From NCBI RefSeq assembly GCF_002804245.1, contig NZ_CP024968.1, forward strand, positions 372,001 to 436,000: a stretch of DNA of 64,000 nucleotides, read 5' to 3'. The stretch is from Mesoplasma coleopterae (GTDB lineage: Bacteria; Bacillota_I; Bacilli_A; Mycoplasmatales; Mycoplasmataceae). A program made the position numbers and the translations under genes. Of the stretch, positions 19,533-31,182 are shown one piece after another; within the stretch, counting starts at the first letter, position 1, and each line of letters opens with the position of its first letter. The notes below the pieces were generated by a model. The model was not told where the DNA came from and searched no databases. It saw only the letters and a list, made by a program, of their open reading frames with translations.

Positions 19533-20336
19533 TTAAGTTAAATATTTTCAAGATTGATTAACGACCTTATTCAATTCTTCTTCTTTTCAATTTTTTTGAT
19601 TTTCTGTTTTAGTTAAATAAGCTAAATACTCAATATTTTGCTTTTTATTACCAACAATTGGTGAATAAGTTAATCTATCAACTGAAAAACCGTTTTGCTT
19701 AGCATAAAATATAAAATTTTTAATAACTTGCAGATGAGTTGATTTTAAATTTACTTTTCCATTTTTAGTTAATTCACTTCCTGCCTCAAATTCAGGTTTT
19801 AATAATACAACACCATATGTTTGTTCTTTAATTAAACTATTTAAGGCCGGTAAAATTTTGTCTAATGAAATAAAACTTACATCACAACAAAAAAAATCAA
19901 TTGTTTGATTGAAATCTTCTGGTTTTGCATATCTAAAATTATATTTTTGCATGTCTTTTACTAAAGGATTATTTTTTAAAGAAGAATCTAATTGATCAGT
20001 TCCTACATCAACTGCATATACTAAACTTGCCTTATTTTCCAAACAAACTTCTGTAAAACCACCAGTTGAAGCTCCGATGTCTAAACATACTTTATTGTTT
20101 AAGTCTATTTTTCAATCTTTAATTGCTTTTTCAAGCTTTAAACCAGCTCTTGAAACAAAAGTGCTTTGTTTCAATTTTATTTCAATTAAGTCTGTTTCGT
20201 TTACCATAAAACCAGCTTTTGTTATTAAAGTATTATTTACATATACTTCTTTTCTATTAACGATTTGTTCTTTTGCCTTGCTTCTTGTAGAAACTAATTC
20301 TTTTTCTACAAGAACTTCATCTAAACGTTTTTTCAT
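19533..20336 (-). CDS. tlyA: TlyA-family rRNA 2'-O-methyltransferase, 267 aa
   Basis: S4 RNA-binding domain at the N-terminus (KKRLDEVLVEKELVSTRSKAKEQI...), then an FtsJ-like AdoMet methyltransferase domain with VCLDIGASTGGFTEVCL (motif I), AVDVG and LLKPEFEAG. Family members methylate ribose in 16S and/or 23S rRNA; older annotations call it hemolysin A. Its start overlaps the xseB stop by one base and its stop overlaps the dinB ribosome-binding site. Trp residues at DWKIDL and near the C-terminus are TGA. Confidence 0.9.
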
Positions 20337-20542
20337 TAATTAAATTCTTCGATTTTATTTTCTTCTAAAACTTTGTTAATAGTGCCTTTGTATTCAGTTA
20401 GTTTTTCTTTTGCTAATTGAATTCTTTTAATGTTTTCTTCAAATATTTTCATTGCTTGTTCCATTGAAATTTCACTTGATGATAACTTTAATGTTTCTTC
20501 TTTTAATTCAGTTATTAACTGATCATATGTTTTATTTTCCAT
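20336..20542 (-). CDS. xseB: Exodeoxyribonuclease VII small subunit, 68 aa
   Basis: Short helical protein matching Xse[37 protein letters not shown], the usual layout and length. It packs on XseA to form the nuclease that degrades single-stranded DNA to acid-soluble oligonucleotides. Overlaps the end of xseA by 11 bases and shares one base with tlyA, so the genes are translationally coupled. Confidence 0.9.
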   Translation of the reverse strand: MENKTYDQLITELKEETLKLSSSEISMEQAMKIFEENIKRIQLAKEKLTEYKGTINKVLEENKIEEFN

Positions 20543-21746
20543 TTTTCTTTACTCCTTTAATAATAGTTTCGATTTCTCCATCTTTTAAAACCAATTTAAT
20601 TTCTTGATTTATAGCTACCTTATCAATTGAATTGATTATTTGCTTATCTTTACTCATTATTAGTCCAAATCCTTTGTCCATAGGCTTTTTAGGGTCTAAT
20701 AAAGCTGTTTTTGATTCAATGTTTTCAATAAACATTTCATTGCGTGCAATTATGTTTTTAATATTATTAATAAAACTTTTTTCAATGTAATTTAAATCGA
20801 GTGATTGCATATCATATTTATTATTAATCTTTAAAACATTTTGTTTTTTAAGGTCTTCTAATTTTAACTGATGATTGTTATAAACATTTTTAAATAATCG
20901 AATTTGGTTTTCATAATTATATGCTAATTCTTTTAAAAGTTCTTCAGTACTAATTGAAGCTAGTTCAGCTGCCGCTGTTGGTGTTGCTGCTCTTAAATCA
21001 GCAACATAATCACTTAATGTAATATCAGGTTCATGACCAACCGCACTTATAACTGGAATAGACGAATCAACTATTGCTTTTAAAACTTCCATTTCATTGA
21101 AAGTTCATAAGTCTTCATAGCTTCCACCACCGCGACCAACAATAAGAATATCTAGTTTAGGTTCAAATAGATTTGCTTGTTGTATTTTTTTAGCTATATC
21201 AAACTTAGCTGTTTCTCCTTGAACCATTGTAGGAAATAAATAAATATTAACTGAAGGCATTCTTCTTTTTAAAGTTGTTATTAAATCTTTAATAGCAGCT
21301 CCTGAATCAGTAGTAATTAAACCTATATTTTTAGCAAAGCGATTAATTGGTTTTTTTCTTGATTGATCTGTTCAACCTAAAGCAGTTATTTCTTTTAAAC
21401 GTTCTTCAAAAATAGCTTGAAGATCGCCTTTTCCTTCAACACTTACATCAACAACTTCAAAACTTACTCTTCCACTAGGTACATAATATGTTAATCTTCC
21501 ATAACATGTTATTTCCATTCCCTCTTTTACATTTAGGTTAATAAGTTTATGTGCATTGCTTTTTCATATCATTGCAGCTATTGTACTTTGATTATCTTTT
21601 AAAGAAAAATATACATGTCCTGATTTGTTAAAAGATAGATTACCTACTTCTCCTCTGACATATATATTTTTGAAATAATTACTGCCTTCAATAGCTTCTT
21701 TAAATATTTGACTTATTTCAGCTACTGAAAATATTTTGTTTTCCAT
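20532..21746 (-). CDS. xseA: Exodeoxyribonuclease VII large subunit, 404 aa
   Basis: OB-fold N-terminus ([38 protein letters not shown]), then the nuclease domain with [27 protein letters not shown] and [29 protein letters not shown], all hallmark XseA blocks. The C-terminal coiled coil is shorter than in E. coli (404 versus about 450 residues). Acts with XseB on single-stranded DNA in repair. The ATG overlaps the nusB stop by one base. Confidence 0.95.
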
Positions 21747-22150
21747 TATAGTTTTATAACCTTATCTAAACATGCATTTACAAATTTGTAATCAAAATCA
21801 ACTTCGTTTTCTTTTACTAAATTAACTAATTCATTAATTGTTACAGCTTTTGGAGTTGGAGTAAAGATAATTTCATAAGCACCAATAATTAAAACTGATT
21901 GAATATATGTTGGAATTCTATCTCATTTTCAATTTGAACTTAAGTGCTTTTTAATTTCATTTTTTAGATCTGAAAGTTTTTCAGCAATATTATTTGCTAT
22001 TAAAGTTGTTTCAACATCTAATTTTTCTTGTGTTTCATCCAGTATATCTTGCTTGATGTAGTTAACATCATTATCCATTAATAAATATCTGTAAAACATT
22101 TGCACTAAATATGTACGTCTTTTAGTCATACTTAATTTTTGTTCGCTCAT
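21746..22150 (-). CDS. nusB: Transcription antitermination factor NusB-like, 134 aa
   Basis: All-helical NusB fold: start TKRRTYLVQMFYRYLLM, middle WKWDRIPTYIQSVLIIGAYEIIF and C-terminal AVTINELVNLVKENEVDFDYKFVNACLDKV, matching the family including the conserved IN.. NE.V motif. NusB binds boxA RNA with S10 and supports rRNA antitermination. AAGGTGAT Shine-Dalgarno. Positioned immediately before xseA, a common order in Firmicutes. Confidence 0.9.
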
Positions 22151-22190
22151 AATATCACCTTCCCTTTTGTTTAATTAATTATCTCATATT

Positions 22191-23072
22191 TTATTTAACT
22201 TTTTTTGTAAATTTTTTATTAAGTAAGTTTTCAATTTCTTCTTTATATGGAGCTTTATTTTCTACATATGGAGTTTCTAAAATTTTTGGTACATCAATAT
22301 ATTCTTCATCTCAAAGCACTTTTAAAAGATTATCAAATCCAATATAACCATATCCAATATTTTCATGTCTATCTTTATGTGCTAATAAAGGGTTTTTTGA
22401 ATCATTTAGATGGAAGCAAATAACTTTTTCTTTACCAATGGTATTATTAATATCTTTTTTGATTGAATCTCAATCATTGAAATCATAACCTGCATCATGC
22501 ATATGGCATGTGTCTAAGCAAACTGCTACTTTATCTGGTTGTTCAACATTATCAATTACATATTTAAAATCGTTTAATGATAATCCAACCTCAGTACCTT
22601 TTCCAGCCATTGTTTCTAAAGCAATAACTACATTATTTTGAGTTGCAGCAACAGCATTTAATCCTTTAACTAATGCATTTAATGCATCTGTATAATCACC
22701 TTTTAGTCTAGCTCCTGGATGTAAAACTAAAATCTTAACTCCAATTTCTTCACATCTTTTAATCTCTTGTTTTAAAAAATCAACACCAAAATCTCAAGTA
22801 GTTTGGTTAACTGGATTTGAAATATTGATAATGTAAGGTGCATGAACTACTAAATGATCTTTATTAATGTTATTTTCTTTCAAGATCTGATCAAATTTTT
22901 CAATATGTAATTTCTCTGTTGCTGTACGCACTGAATTTTGAGGTGCTCCAGTATAAAACATTAATGTATTAGCATCATAACTTATTGCTTCATTAACACT
23001 TCCGATTAAATATTCACCATGTTTATTAGTTTTGCTCATTCCAACATGACTACCTAAGATTGGTTTTTTCAT
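22191..23072 (-). CDS. nfo: Endonuclease IV (AP endonuclease), 293 aa
   Basis: Zinc-dependent base-excision repair enzyme that cuts 5' to abasic sites. Family blocks visible: LGSHVGMSK at the start, [50 protein letters not shown] and [20 protein letters not shown], providing the His/Glu/Asp zinc ligands. Start lies one base after the ribF stop. In the same operon as ribF and nusB; gap to nusB is 40 bases. Length typical. Confidence 0.95.
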
Positions 23073-23073
23073 T

Positions 23074-23898
23074 TTATTCTCCTTTAAAATGCTTTATTGC
23101 GCATTCTTTATCTTTGTTCAATAACTCTTTTAATTCTTCTAAATTATTTACTTTAACACTCTCACGAATAAAATCTATAATTTCAACTTCTATTCCTCAA
23201 CCATAAATGTCTTGGTCAAAATCTAAAATATGACTTTCAAAAACATTAACACCATTTTTATTTGTTCAATAAGCACTAATACTTGGATATAATTTTTCAT
23301 CATTTGGTAATTTAGTTGTTGTTAAATAAACTGCTTCTTTTAATTTCAATTCATCATTAATTACGATATTTGCTGTTGGATAATCAATTGTTCTACCAAT
23401 ATGGTTACCATGCTCAACAAATCCCTTAAATCCAAAATTAAATCCATTTAATTGCTTATATTCTTTTATTTTTCCTTCTTTTAAAAGTATTTCACTTTTT
23501 ATAATTTGCTTATTAAGATTTTGATCATAACTGATTACCTTATTTTCCATAAAAGCAGATTTTATTTTGTCTAAATCAATATTATTGCTCAAAATATAAG
23601 CTTTTTTAATATTTAAATCCTGCTTAATTCTTTCATAATTGAACTCTTGATTAAATGAATGTCATAAAACAACTTCACAGTCTAATTCAGTTGCCTTTTG
23701 TTCTATTCCATTATTTGGAATAATATTTTTAAAGTTACTTGTTTCTTTTTGAATTAAAATAACTTTCAAATTCTCTTCCTTTGCTTTTTTAATTATATTT
23801 GTTTCATTCTCATCCCATCTGTCAAATTCTGCAAAAACAGCTACTGTTTCAGGTAGGTTTCATAGCATCATTAGCATTTCATTATAATGTATAGCCAT
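23074..23898 (-). CDS. ribF: RibF-type riboflavin kinase/FMN adenylyltransferase, 274 aa
   Basis: Bifunctional enzyme making FMN and FAD. The C-terminal riboflavin kinase region is clear: FVEHGNHIGRTIDYPTANI (the G-x-x-x-G-R-x-x-x-x-P-T-A motif) and ESHILDFDQDIYGWGIEVEIIDFIRE. The N-terminal adenylyltransferase half is divergent and shorter than usual, so FAD synthesis is less certain. AGGAGT Shine-Dalgarno before the ATG. First gene of the seven-gene minus operon. Confidence 0.85.
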
Positions 23899-24027
23899 TT
23901 CTTTACTCCTTTTATTTATTTACAAATTAATTTAATTATATTTCTAAAAATCAAATTATTGTTGCACTAAATTACTTTTTTATTTCTATTTTACATTATA
24001 ATTATAAAATGTGAAAAGGAGAAATTT

Positions 24028-25038
24028 ATGGCTGAAAAAAAACAAGCTAAAAGCAAAATTAAAGTTGTTAAACCGCTAAAAAAAGAAACTAAACAAACTA
24101 AAGAATTACTTTCTGATTTAAATAGCAAAATTAACAATAGTGAAGTTTCGGAAAAAGAAAAAAGATTGACTTTAATCAAAACTCATAAAAAAATTACAAA
24201 TCTTTTATTGAAAACTATTCCATACTTATTATTCTTATTTATATTAGACGTTGCAATGCTGAGTGTGATTACAGTGTTATTCGTTCTTTCAGCATTTGTA
24301 CTTGAAGGAACAGCAGCTAATGTTGTTAGATACATATTATTAGGTGTTTCAGCATTCATGCTTGCAAAATTTACTTACATGAACTGATTTTCAAAAAACT
24401 TATATTTTAAAAAAATTATTGTATTTAAATATAAGTCAAAAGTTGATAGACAAAAATTTAGAGCAGTTAGAGAAATATCATTTACACCAATTTGATTCTT
24501 GATTTTCTTTGTTGCATCAAATTTTTACATTACTATTTTAGTAAACTTCGAAATTCAACAAAACTTTGTATCAACTGGTGATAATAAAGTTTTAATCTGA
24601 GCTATTTTAAGAACTACTATTGATATGATGCTTCTTCCATCATTCTTAAACTCATTTAACAAAATTGCTGATAAATCTAAAGCAATTGATGCAAACTATG
24701 TTAAATTGATTAAAGATCAATATTTCTCAAATAAATCATTATTTGAAGATGTAGAATTCGAAGATAACTATTTAAACTTAAAGTTTAGTAAAAACAGTTT
24801 AACTTCAAAAAATGGATTATTTATTTTAGTTAATAAAGATGATTTAACTAGACCTGATCAAGGAAGAATGATTGAAATTAATAATGAGATATTAGATCGT
24901 TATAAAGAAATTTGAGAGAGTTATGTTGACTTACTTGAAAATAGAATGAAAGCTAAATTCAATAAGGCTACTGTTCATAAACTTTTCTGATTAGAAAGAA
25001 TTTATGACACAATTTTCTTAGATTTATTTGAAATTTAG
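24028..25038 (+). CDS. Multi-TM membrane protein, 336 aa
   Basis: Unrecognised. Lys/Glu-rich cytoplasmic N-terminus of about 60 residues, then two close hydrophobic segments (about 63-85 and 93-115), two more between about 150 and 215, and a soluble C-terminal ~120 residues. GGAG Shine-Dalgarno; a TATAAT box lies at 23997-24002. Monocistronic: the previous gene diverges and a terminator follows. Internal Trp codons are TGA. Possibly related to SoxR-reducing or Spiroplasma membrane proteins, but I cannot say. Confidence 0.8.
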
Positions 25039-25049
25039 TATTTATATTT

Positions 25050-25080
25050 AAAAACCTCATGTTGATTCATGAGGTTTTTA
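25050..25080. terminator. Bidirectional terminator
   Basis: 12-base perfect arms 25050-25061 and 25068-25079 with A and T flanks, between convergent genes. Confidence 0.85.
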
Positions 25081-25386
25081 TTTTTTATCTTCAATTAATT
25101 TCTCATTATAGATAACTTGAAATTCATTTTTTGCAATTTGTTCTTTAATAGGTAAAACTTGATTTAAATACTTAGGATTTGCTTTTCTTCCTGCCATTAA
25201 AGCATTATAAATAACTCATCCTAAGATTGGAACAAATCATAATAATCTTAATCATCCAGCTGTTTTGCTGTCAATTTTACTTACTTGCTTGTAAAAATCT
25301 TTGTTTTCTACTTTCAGTTGAGCATTTTGTTTCACAAGCTCTTCAACTGTTAAGTCTAAATTTCTTTTTAAAATTTGTTCACTCAT
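25078..25386 (-). CDS. Small membrane protein, 102 aa
   Basis: N-terminal ~40 residues form a charged helix/coiled coil (TVEELVKQNAQLKVENKDF), followed by one membrane segment (LRLLWFVPILGWVIYNALM, with TGA Trp) and a cytoplasmic tail. Not recognised. The stop lies at the edge of the shared terminator. Divergent from plsY. Confidence 0.75.
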
Positions 25387-25454
25387 AGTTTCTCCTATAT
25401 ATAAGTATTTTAACTACAATAAATTTTAACATAAAAATCTAATATACTATTTGA

Positions 25455-25460
25455 TATAAT
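25455..25460 (+). promoter_or_regulatory. Extended -10 promoter of plsY
   Basis: TGATATAAT (TG at 25452-25453, TATAAT 25455-25460), 27 bases before the ATG with AAAGGAG between. The same TGnTATAAT arrangement occurs ahead of pncA (26291-26296) and rpsT (60088-60093). Confidence 0.6.
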
Positions 25461-25487
25461 AAATTTATTATGAAAGGAGCTGATTAA

Positions 25488-26258
25488 ATGTTTCCCTATT
25501 TAGGAATTATTATTGCTTCAATCTTTGGTTATTTATTAGGTAGTGTTCTTTGATCAGTCCCTGTTACTAAATGAGTTAAAGGTGTAAGTATTTACGAAGT
25601 TGGTTCAAACAACCCAGGAGCCACTAATACAGTTAGAATTTTAGGAAAAAGATGAGGTTTAGCAGTTGCTTTACTTGATGGATTTAAAGTTTTAATTACT
25701 GCTGCATTTGCTATTGGTCTTTCAATGATACCAAGTGAATTATTTAGCAAAACAAGTTATTTTATTCCTTGTATCTTTGTTTTAATTGGACACTGTTGAC
25801 CTATTTGATTTAAATTCAAAGGTGGTAAAGCAGTTAGTTGTTTCTTGGGATTATTAGTTGTAGTTAATTATTTATACTTTTTAATTTTCTTTATTGTTTG
25901 ATGAATATTTGCTTTCAAATATCGTAAAGTTAGTTTATCTTCAATTATTGGAACAGCAACTATCTTGTTAATAATGTGATTGCCTTGAACATATGGAGTA
26001 ATGGGTTATAGTTTATTTAATGGTTATGATTCATTTATTGATGCTTGAAATAATAATATTGTTTTTAGTTTTTATAATTTTTTCCATAAGTTTTCTTCTG
26101 AAATACACGGAATTAACTATGCTGATGGAATGTTAACAGGTCAAATTATTATTTTAGTCGGAATGATTATTTTAGTTGTTAGACATAAAACAAACATTGT
26201 TAAATTAAAAAATAAAACTGAAGAACCAATTTACCCTAAAAAAACAAAAGAATACTAA
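25488..26258 (+). CDS. plsY: Glycerol-3-phosphate acyltransferase PlsY, 256 aa
   Basis: Integral membrane acyltransferase that uses acyl-phosphate to acylate glycerol-3-phosphate, the first step of phosphatidic acid synthesis. Family motifs: GSVLWSVPVTKWVKGVSIYEVGSNNPGATNTVRILGKRWG, then IGHCWPIWFKFKGGKAVSC, i.e. the S..P, GSxNxGATN and GGK(A/G) blocks. A C-terminal extension beyond the usual ~200 residues contains an extra extracellular loop and final membrane segment. Trp residues are mostly TGA. AAAGGAG Shine-Dalgarno. Confidence 0.93.
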
Positions 26259-26288
26259 AATGTAGCAATTTTTGCTACATTTTTATTT
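26257..26288 (+). terminator. plsY terminator
   Basis: ATGTAGCA / TGCTACAT stem with a short loop and T-rich tail, immediately after the plsY stop. Confidence 0.8.
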
Positions 26289-26317
26289 GTTATAATATCA
26301 AAAAGGAGATTCTAATT

Positions 26318-26809
26318 ATGAACAAAGCTTTAATAATAGTTGATTATCAATTTGATTTTGTTGATCCTAATGGAAAATTGTATGTACCAACTGCTGAAAC
26401 TAAAAAAGAATATATAGAAAAATTAATTCAAGAATTTAAAGCAAATGATAATCTTGTTGTTGCAACTAAGGACGTTCATCCCGTTGATCATTACTCTTTT
26501 TCTGAATGAGGTCCACATTGTGTTGTTGGTACAAATGGTACTGATTTATATTTTAATGATTCACAAGTTGATATGGTTATTAAAAAAGGAACTAATAAAA
26601 ATACAGAAAGTTATAGTGCTTTTTTTGATGAAAAAGGTAATTCAAATAATTTAGATGAATATTTAAAAGCAAATAAAATAACTAGTTTAACAATTGTTGG
26701 AGTTGCTTTAGAAGTATGTGTAAAAGCAACTTTTGATCATGCAATTGAATTAGGATATCAAACAGTGATAGATTTAAAAGGTTGTGCTGGATTTCAAGAT
26801 AAAAAATAA
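26318..26809 (+). CDS. pncA: Nicotinamidase PncA, 163 aa
   Basis: Cysteine hydrolase that deamidates nicotinamide to nicotinate for NAD salvage. The catalytic triad positions are visible: Asp9 in VDYQFDF, a Lys in VIKKGT and Cys in GVALEVCVKAT; metal-binding D-x-H is KDVHPVDHYSF. Slightly short for the family but complete. Extended -10 promoter at 26291-26296 and GGAG Shine-Dalgarno. Trp64 is TGA. Confidence 0.9.
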
Positions 26810-26937
26810 AAACTACAAAATTTTAAAAGTAATTGATATAATAAAGTTAGTATTTGAACAAATCGAATCTTAAAATTTTAACATTATAGTTCATAATTTT
26901 ATCTATTTGATCAGTATTATAGAAAGTAGACGACAAA

Positions 26938-27174
26938 ATGAACAAAGTTATCTCAGTTAAAATTTCTGATATTGCTCCTTTTGGTGCATTTGCTATTTTT
27001 GAATTAGACGGTAAACAATACAAAGGTTTAATTCATATTAGTGAAATTGCTAACACTTTTGTAAACGACATTAACGATTTCGTTAAAGTTGGTCAAGATG
27101 TTGAAGTTCTAATTTTAGAATTAAACGACGAAAAAGCTCAAGCAAAATTATCAATTAAAAAAGTTAACGCTTAA
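26938..27174 (+). CDS. S1-domain RNA-binding protein, 78 aa
   Basis: Single S1/OB-fold domain: SVKISDIAPFGAFAIFELDGKQYKGLIHISEIANTFV..., then VGQDVEVLILELNDEKAQAKLSIKKV, the whole S1 pattern. Resembles the N-terminal part of YugI/general stress protein 13 (CvfD), which binds ribosomes or RNA. A TATAAT box at 26837-26842 gives a ~90-base leader. The Shine-Dalgarno is weak. No internal TGA. Confidence 0.85.
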   Translation: MNKVISVKISDIAPFGAFAIFELDGKQYKGLIHISEIANTFVNDINDFVKVGQDVEVLILELNDEKAQAKLSIKKVNA

Positions 27175-27191
27175 TTAATAATTAACGAACT

Positions 27192-27221
27192 AAAAAAGAG
27201 AACTTATTGTTCTCTTTTTTT
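27192..27221 (+). terminator. Terminator of S1-domain gene
   Basis: 12-base perfect stem 27192-27203 / 27209-27220 with T-run. Confidence 0.85.
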
Positions 27222-27248
27222 ATAATTAAAATATTTATGTATTTATTA

Positions 27249-27278
27249 TTGAATATAAACACAACATTAATATATAAT
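27249..27278 (+). promoter_or_regulatory. guaAB promoter
   Basis: TTGAAT (27249-27254) and TATAAT (27273-27278) with an 18-base spacer, placing the start about 20 bases before the riboswitch. Confidence 0.6.
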
Positions 27279-27303
27279 AATTTAAATAATTAAATATAAA
27301 AAA

Positions 27304-27402
27304 CTTATACATGACAACATATTGGGTTGTCGACCTGCCTCTGGACCTATCCTTAGACTATAAGCGTGAGGTTTTTTTACACAAAAAAAGACCTCTTTTT
27401 TT
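27304..27402 (+). promoter_or_regulatory. Purine riboswitch variant with terminator (guaAB leader)
   Basis: Aptamer of the guanine family: P1 CTTATA (27304-27309) with TATAAG (27359-27364), P2 GACAAC/GTTGTC around loop ATATTGG (27319-27325), a P3 with loop ACCTATC, and J3/1 ACT with the C that pairs the purine ligand. The J2/3 strand starts GACC, unlike the usual guanine aptamer but like the Mesoplasma florum 2'-deoxyguanosine aptamer. The expression platform is a terminator (27368-27395, T-run to 27402), so ligand should switch guaAB off. The exact ligand (guanine versus deoxyguanosine) cannot be settled by reading. Confidence 0.85.
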
Positions 27403-27420
27403 ATTTAGAAGGAGATTAAA

Positions 27421-28952
27421 ATGAAAAATACTCAAATCTTGATTTTAGATTTTGGAAGTCAATATACACAGTTATTAGCTAGAAGAGTTAGAGAAGCTAA
27501 TATTTATACAGAAGTTTTACCTTTTGATACATCAATTGAAAAAATTAAAGAATATCCACTACTAAAAGGTATCATTCTTTCTGGTGGACCTTCAAGTGTA
27601 TATTTACAAAATGCTTATAAAATAGATTCTGAAATCTTAAATTTAGATATTGCTATTTTAGGTGTATGTTATGGTATGCAATTATTAACTCAATATTTTC
27701 AAGGTGCTGTTGAATTAGCTGATGAACAAGAATTTGGTAAAGCTATTATATCAATTGATGATAAATCTAATCTTCTTTTCAAAAATGTTGATGAAAGTTC
27801 ACAAGTTTGAATGAGCCATGCTGATCACGTAACTAAATTACCAAAAGATTTTAAACAAATTGCACATTCTAACGCAAGTATTGCAGCCATTTCTCATAAT
27901 ACTAAACCAATTTATGGTATTCAATTCCATGCTGAAGTTACTCATTCTTTACAAGGTAAACAAATGTTAGAAAACTTCTTATATGATATAGCAAAATGTA
28001 AAAAAGACTGAAATCTTGATGATTTTATTGAACAACAAATTAAAGAAATTAGAGAAGTTGTTCAGGATAAACAAGTTATTTTAGGATTAAGTGGTGGAGT
28101 TGATTCATCTGTTGCTGCAGCAATCATTGGTAAAGCAATTGGTAAACAATTAACTTGTATTTTTGTTGATACAGGTTTATTAAGAAAAAATGAAACAACT
28201 GAAGTAATGAAAGCATATGAAACTAACTTTGACATTAATATTAAATTAGTTGATGCAAGTGATCTTTTCTTTTCTGAATTAAAAGGAATTAAAGAACCTG
28301 AAGCTAAAAGAAAAGTTATTGGTAAATGTTTTATAGATGTTTTCACTGATGCAGCTAGACAATATAAAGATGCTGATTTCTTAGCACAAGGAACTATTTA
28401 TCCTGATGTTATTGAATCTTCTTCTCATGGAGCTAGCTCTAAAACAATTAAATCTCATCACAATGTTGGTGGATTACCAGAAGATTTAAAATTTAAATTA
28501 ATTGAACCTTTAAGAAACTTATTTAAAGATGAAGTTAGACAAGTTGGTTTTAAATTAGGTTTACCAGAAGAAATGGTTAATCGTCATCCTTTCCCAGGAC
28601 CTGGCTTAGGAATTAGAGTTATTGAAGAAGTAACTAAAGAAAAAGTTGAAATTTTACAAGAAGTAGATGCTATTTTTATTAAAAAATTAAGAGAGTGAAA
28701 TTTATATAATTCAGTTTCACAAGCCTTTGTTACTTTACTACCAGTTAAAACTGTTGGGGTAATGGGTGATAATCGTACTTATGATTATGTTGTTGCTTTA
28801 AGAAGTGTCAATACAATTGATTTTATGACAGCAACTAGCACACATCTTCCTTGAGAATTTTTAGATGAAGTAGTAAATGAAATAATAAATAAAGTAGATA
28901 ATGTTAATCGAGTAGTTTATGATGTTACATCTAAACCTCCAGGAACAATAGA

Positions 28953-28962
<10 letters not shown>
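27421..28962 (+). CDS. guaA: GMP synthase (glutamine-hydrolysing), 513 aa
   Basis: Converts XMP to GMP. N-terminal class I amidotransferase: [27 protein letters not shown] (nucleophile Cys) and [11 protein letters not shown] (His/Glu). Central PP-loop ATP pyrophosphatase with [14 protein letters not shown], and the C-terminal dimerisation domain with [14 protein letters not shown] and [14 protein letters not shown]. Complete length. Its last codons use TGG rather than TGA, in the overlap with the guaB ATG. Under riboswitch control. A decayed partial copy lies at 32012-32150. Confidence 0.97.
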
Positions 28963-30098
<1,136 letters not shown>

Positions 30099-30111
30099 TT
30101 GTACAAATAAT

Positions 30112-30142
30112 AAAAAATCTAGAATTTAATCTAGATTTTTTT
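30112..30142 (+). terminator. guaAB terminator
   Basis: 12-base arms around AAATCTAGA/TCTAGATTT, followed by a T-run. Confidence 0.85.
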
Positions 30143-30604
30143 ATAAGTTAATAAATATAAGATTAAACAACAAAAGAACAGTTTAAATAATTTTATAATA
30201 CAAAGCATATTAAAAAAATAACTTTTATATACTCTTGTATAAATATTTACAATTATTTTTAATTAATGAAAACATTTCATCAATATGCTTATTTTTTTCT
30301 ACTTCTTGATTTAATTATTTTAAAATTACTAGTTAAATTGTATGTTTATATATAAGATTCTATAGCCATCTTTTATATTTTAAAGTTTTTTCTTCACTGT
30401 TAAAAAAATAGTGTAATATGCTTTAGTTATTAAAAAGAGAATAGTAAAGCCAAGTTATATTATGAAAAAGAAGATTTAAAAACTTTTAGATAATATTTGA
30501 CAAAGAATATATAGATTTTTAATTTATATATTCTTATAAGGAAATATAAAAAAAGTGAAAAGAGAAAATCCTTCCACTTTAAATTAAATTATTAAAAATG
30601 ATTC
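30143..30604. other. AT-rich stretch without a gene
   Basis: No supported coding region. It holds an 11-base inverted repeat (30503-30513 with 30525-30535) and, at 30546-30581, a minus-strand terminator hairpin (AAAGTG...CACTTT with a T-run) for the gene remnant at 30605-31048. Confidence 0.6.
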
Positions 30605-31048
30605 TTATCATTTTCTGGTACATGGTTTTATAGCTCTAGTTAAAGGAATAATTGCTGCACCTTCATTAAATCTAATTAATACTCCATTGCCTTTATTCTG
30701 CTTTTGAATTTCTCTAGCATTAATTGCTAAATTAAGAGCTATACTTGCAGTTAATAAGCCTATTGGAGGAAGCAATAAAGAAATTACTCCTAGGACTGCT
30801 GATATTATTCCTTGATCGTTTATTCAATTTTCAGTAAATTCATTGTCCATTTCTAATCTTCAAACTAATCCTCATCACTCATATCAAGTTTTTGGAGGAT
30901 TAAAACAGCACTTACCATAAAATGTATTAAGTATAGTTCCTTTATCTTTTTTAGTTTCAAAAATTAAGTAGCTAATAACAATAGAATTAAAATACTCATT
31001 TTCTATATTCCTTAAAGCATTTTTTATTTTTTCATTAAATAAAACAAA
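30605..31048 (-). pseudogene. Hydrophobic peptide gene without an ATG, bacteriocin-like layout
   Basis: A 147-codon frame on the minus strand, entirely dependent on TGA as Trp (five in the stretch PPKTWYEWWGLVWRL alone and following ENW). It ends with a Gly/Leu/Ile-rich membrane helix (SAVLGVISLLLPPIGLLTAS), then GNGVLIRFNEGAAIIP and a short basic tail. No ATG/GTG/TTG start with ribosome-binding site is in frame; an ATG with AAGGA (30999) is in another frame and meets a stop after 11 codons. It may be a 5'-damaged gene. The layout recalls secreted hydrophobic bacteriocin-type peptides, but the assignment is weak. Confidence 0.45.
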
Positions 31049-31182
31049 TTACTCAGATTTCTCATTTAACGTGAGTATTTTTTTGTTGGTCTTTCATACA
31101 AAATTATATCTACCTTCCGAGTAACAAAAAAACTTATTATTTAATAAAGAGTTATAATATTAAAGAACTAAAAGGAGGTTAA

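Noticed and set aside
30999-31020. Start of a short signal-peptide-like gene (ATG with AAGGA).
   Set aside because: It meets a stop after 11 codons and is in a different frame from the longer open frame; kept only as a remark.
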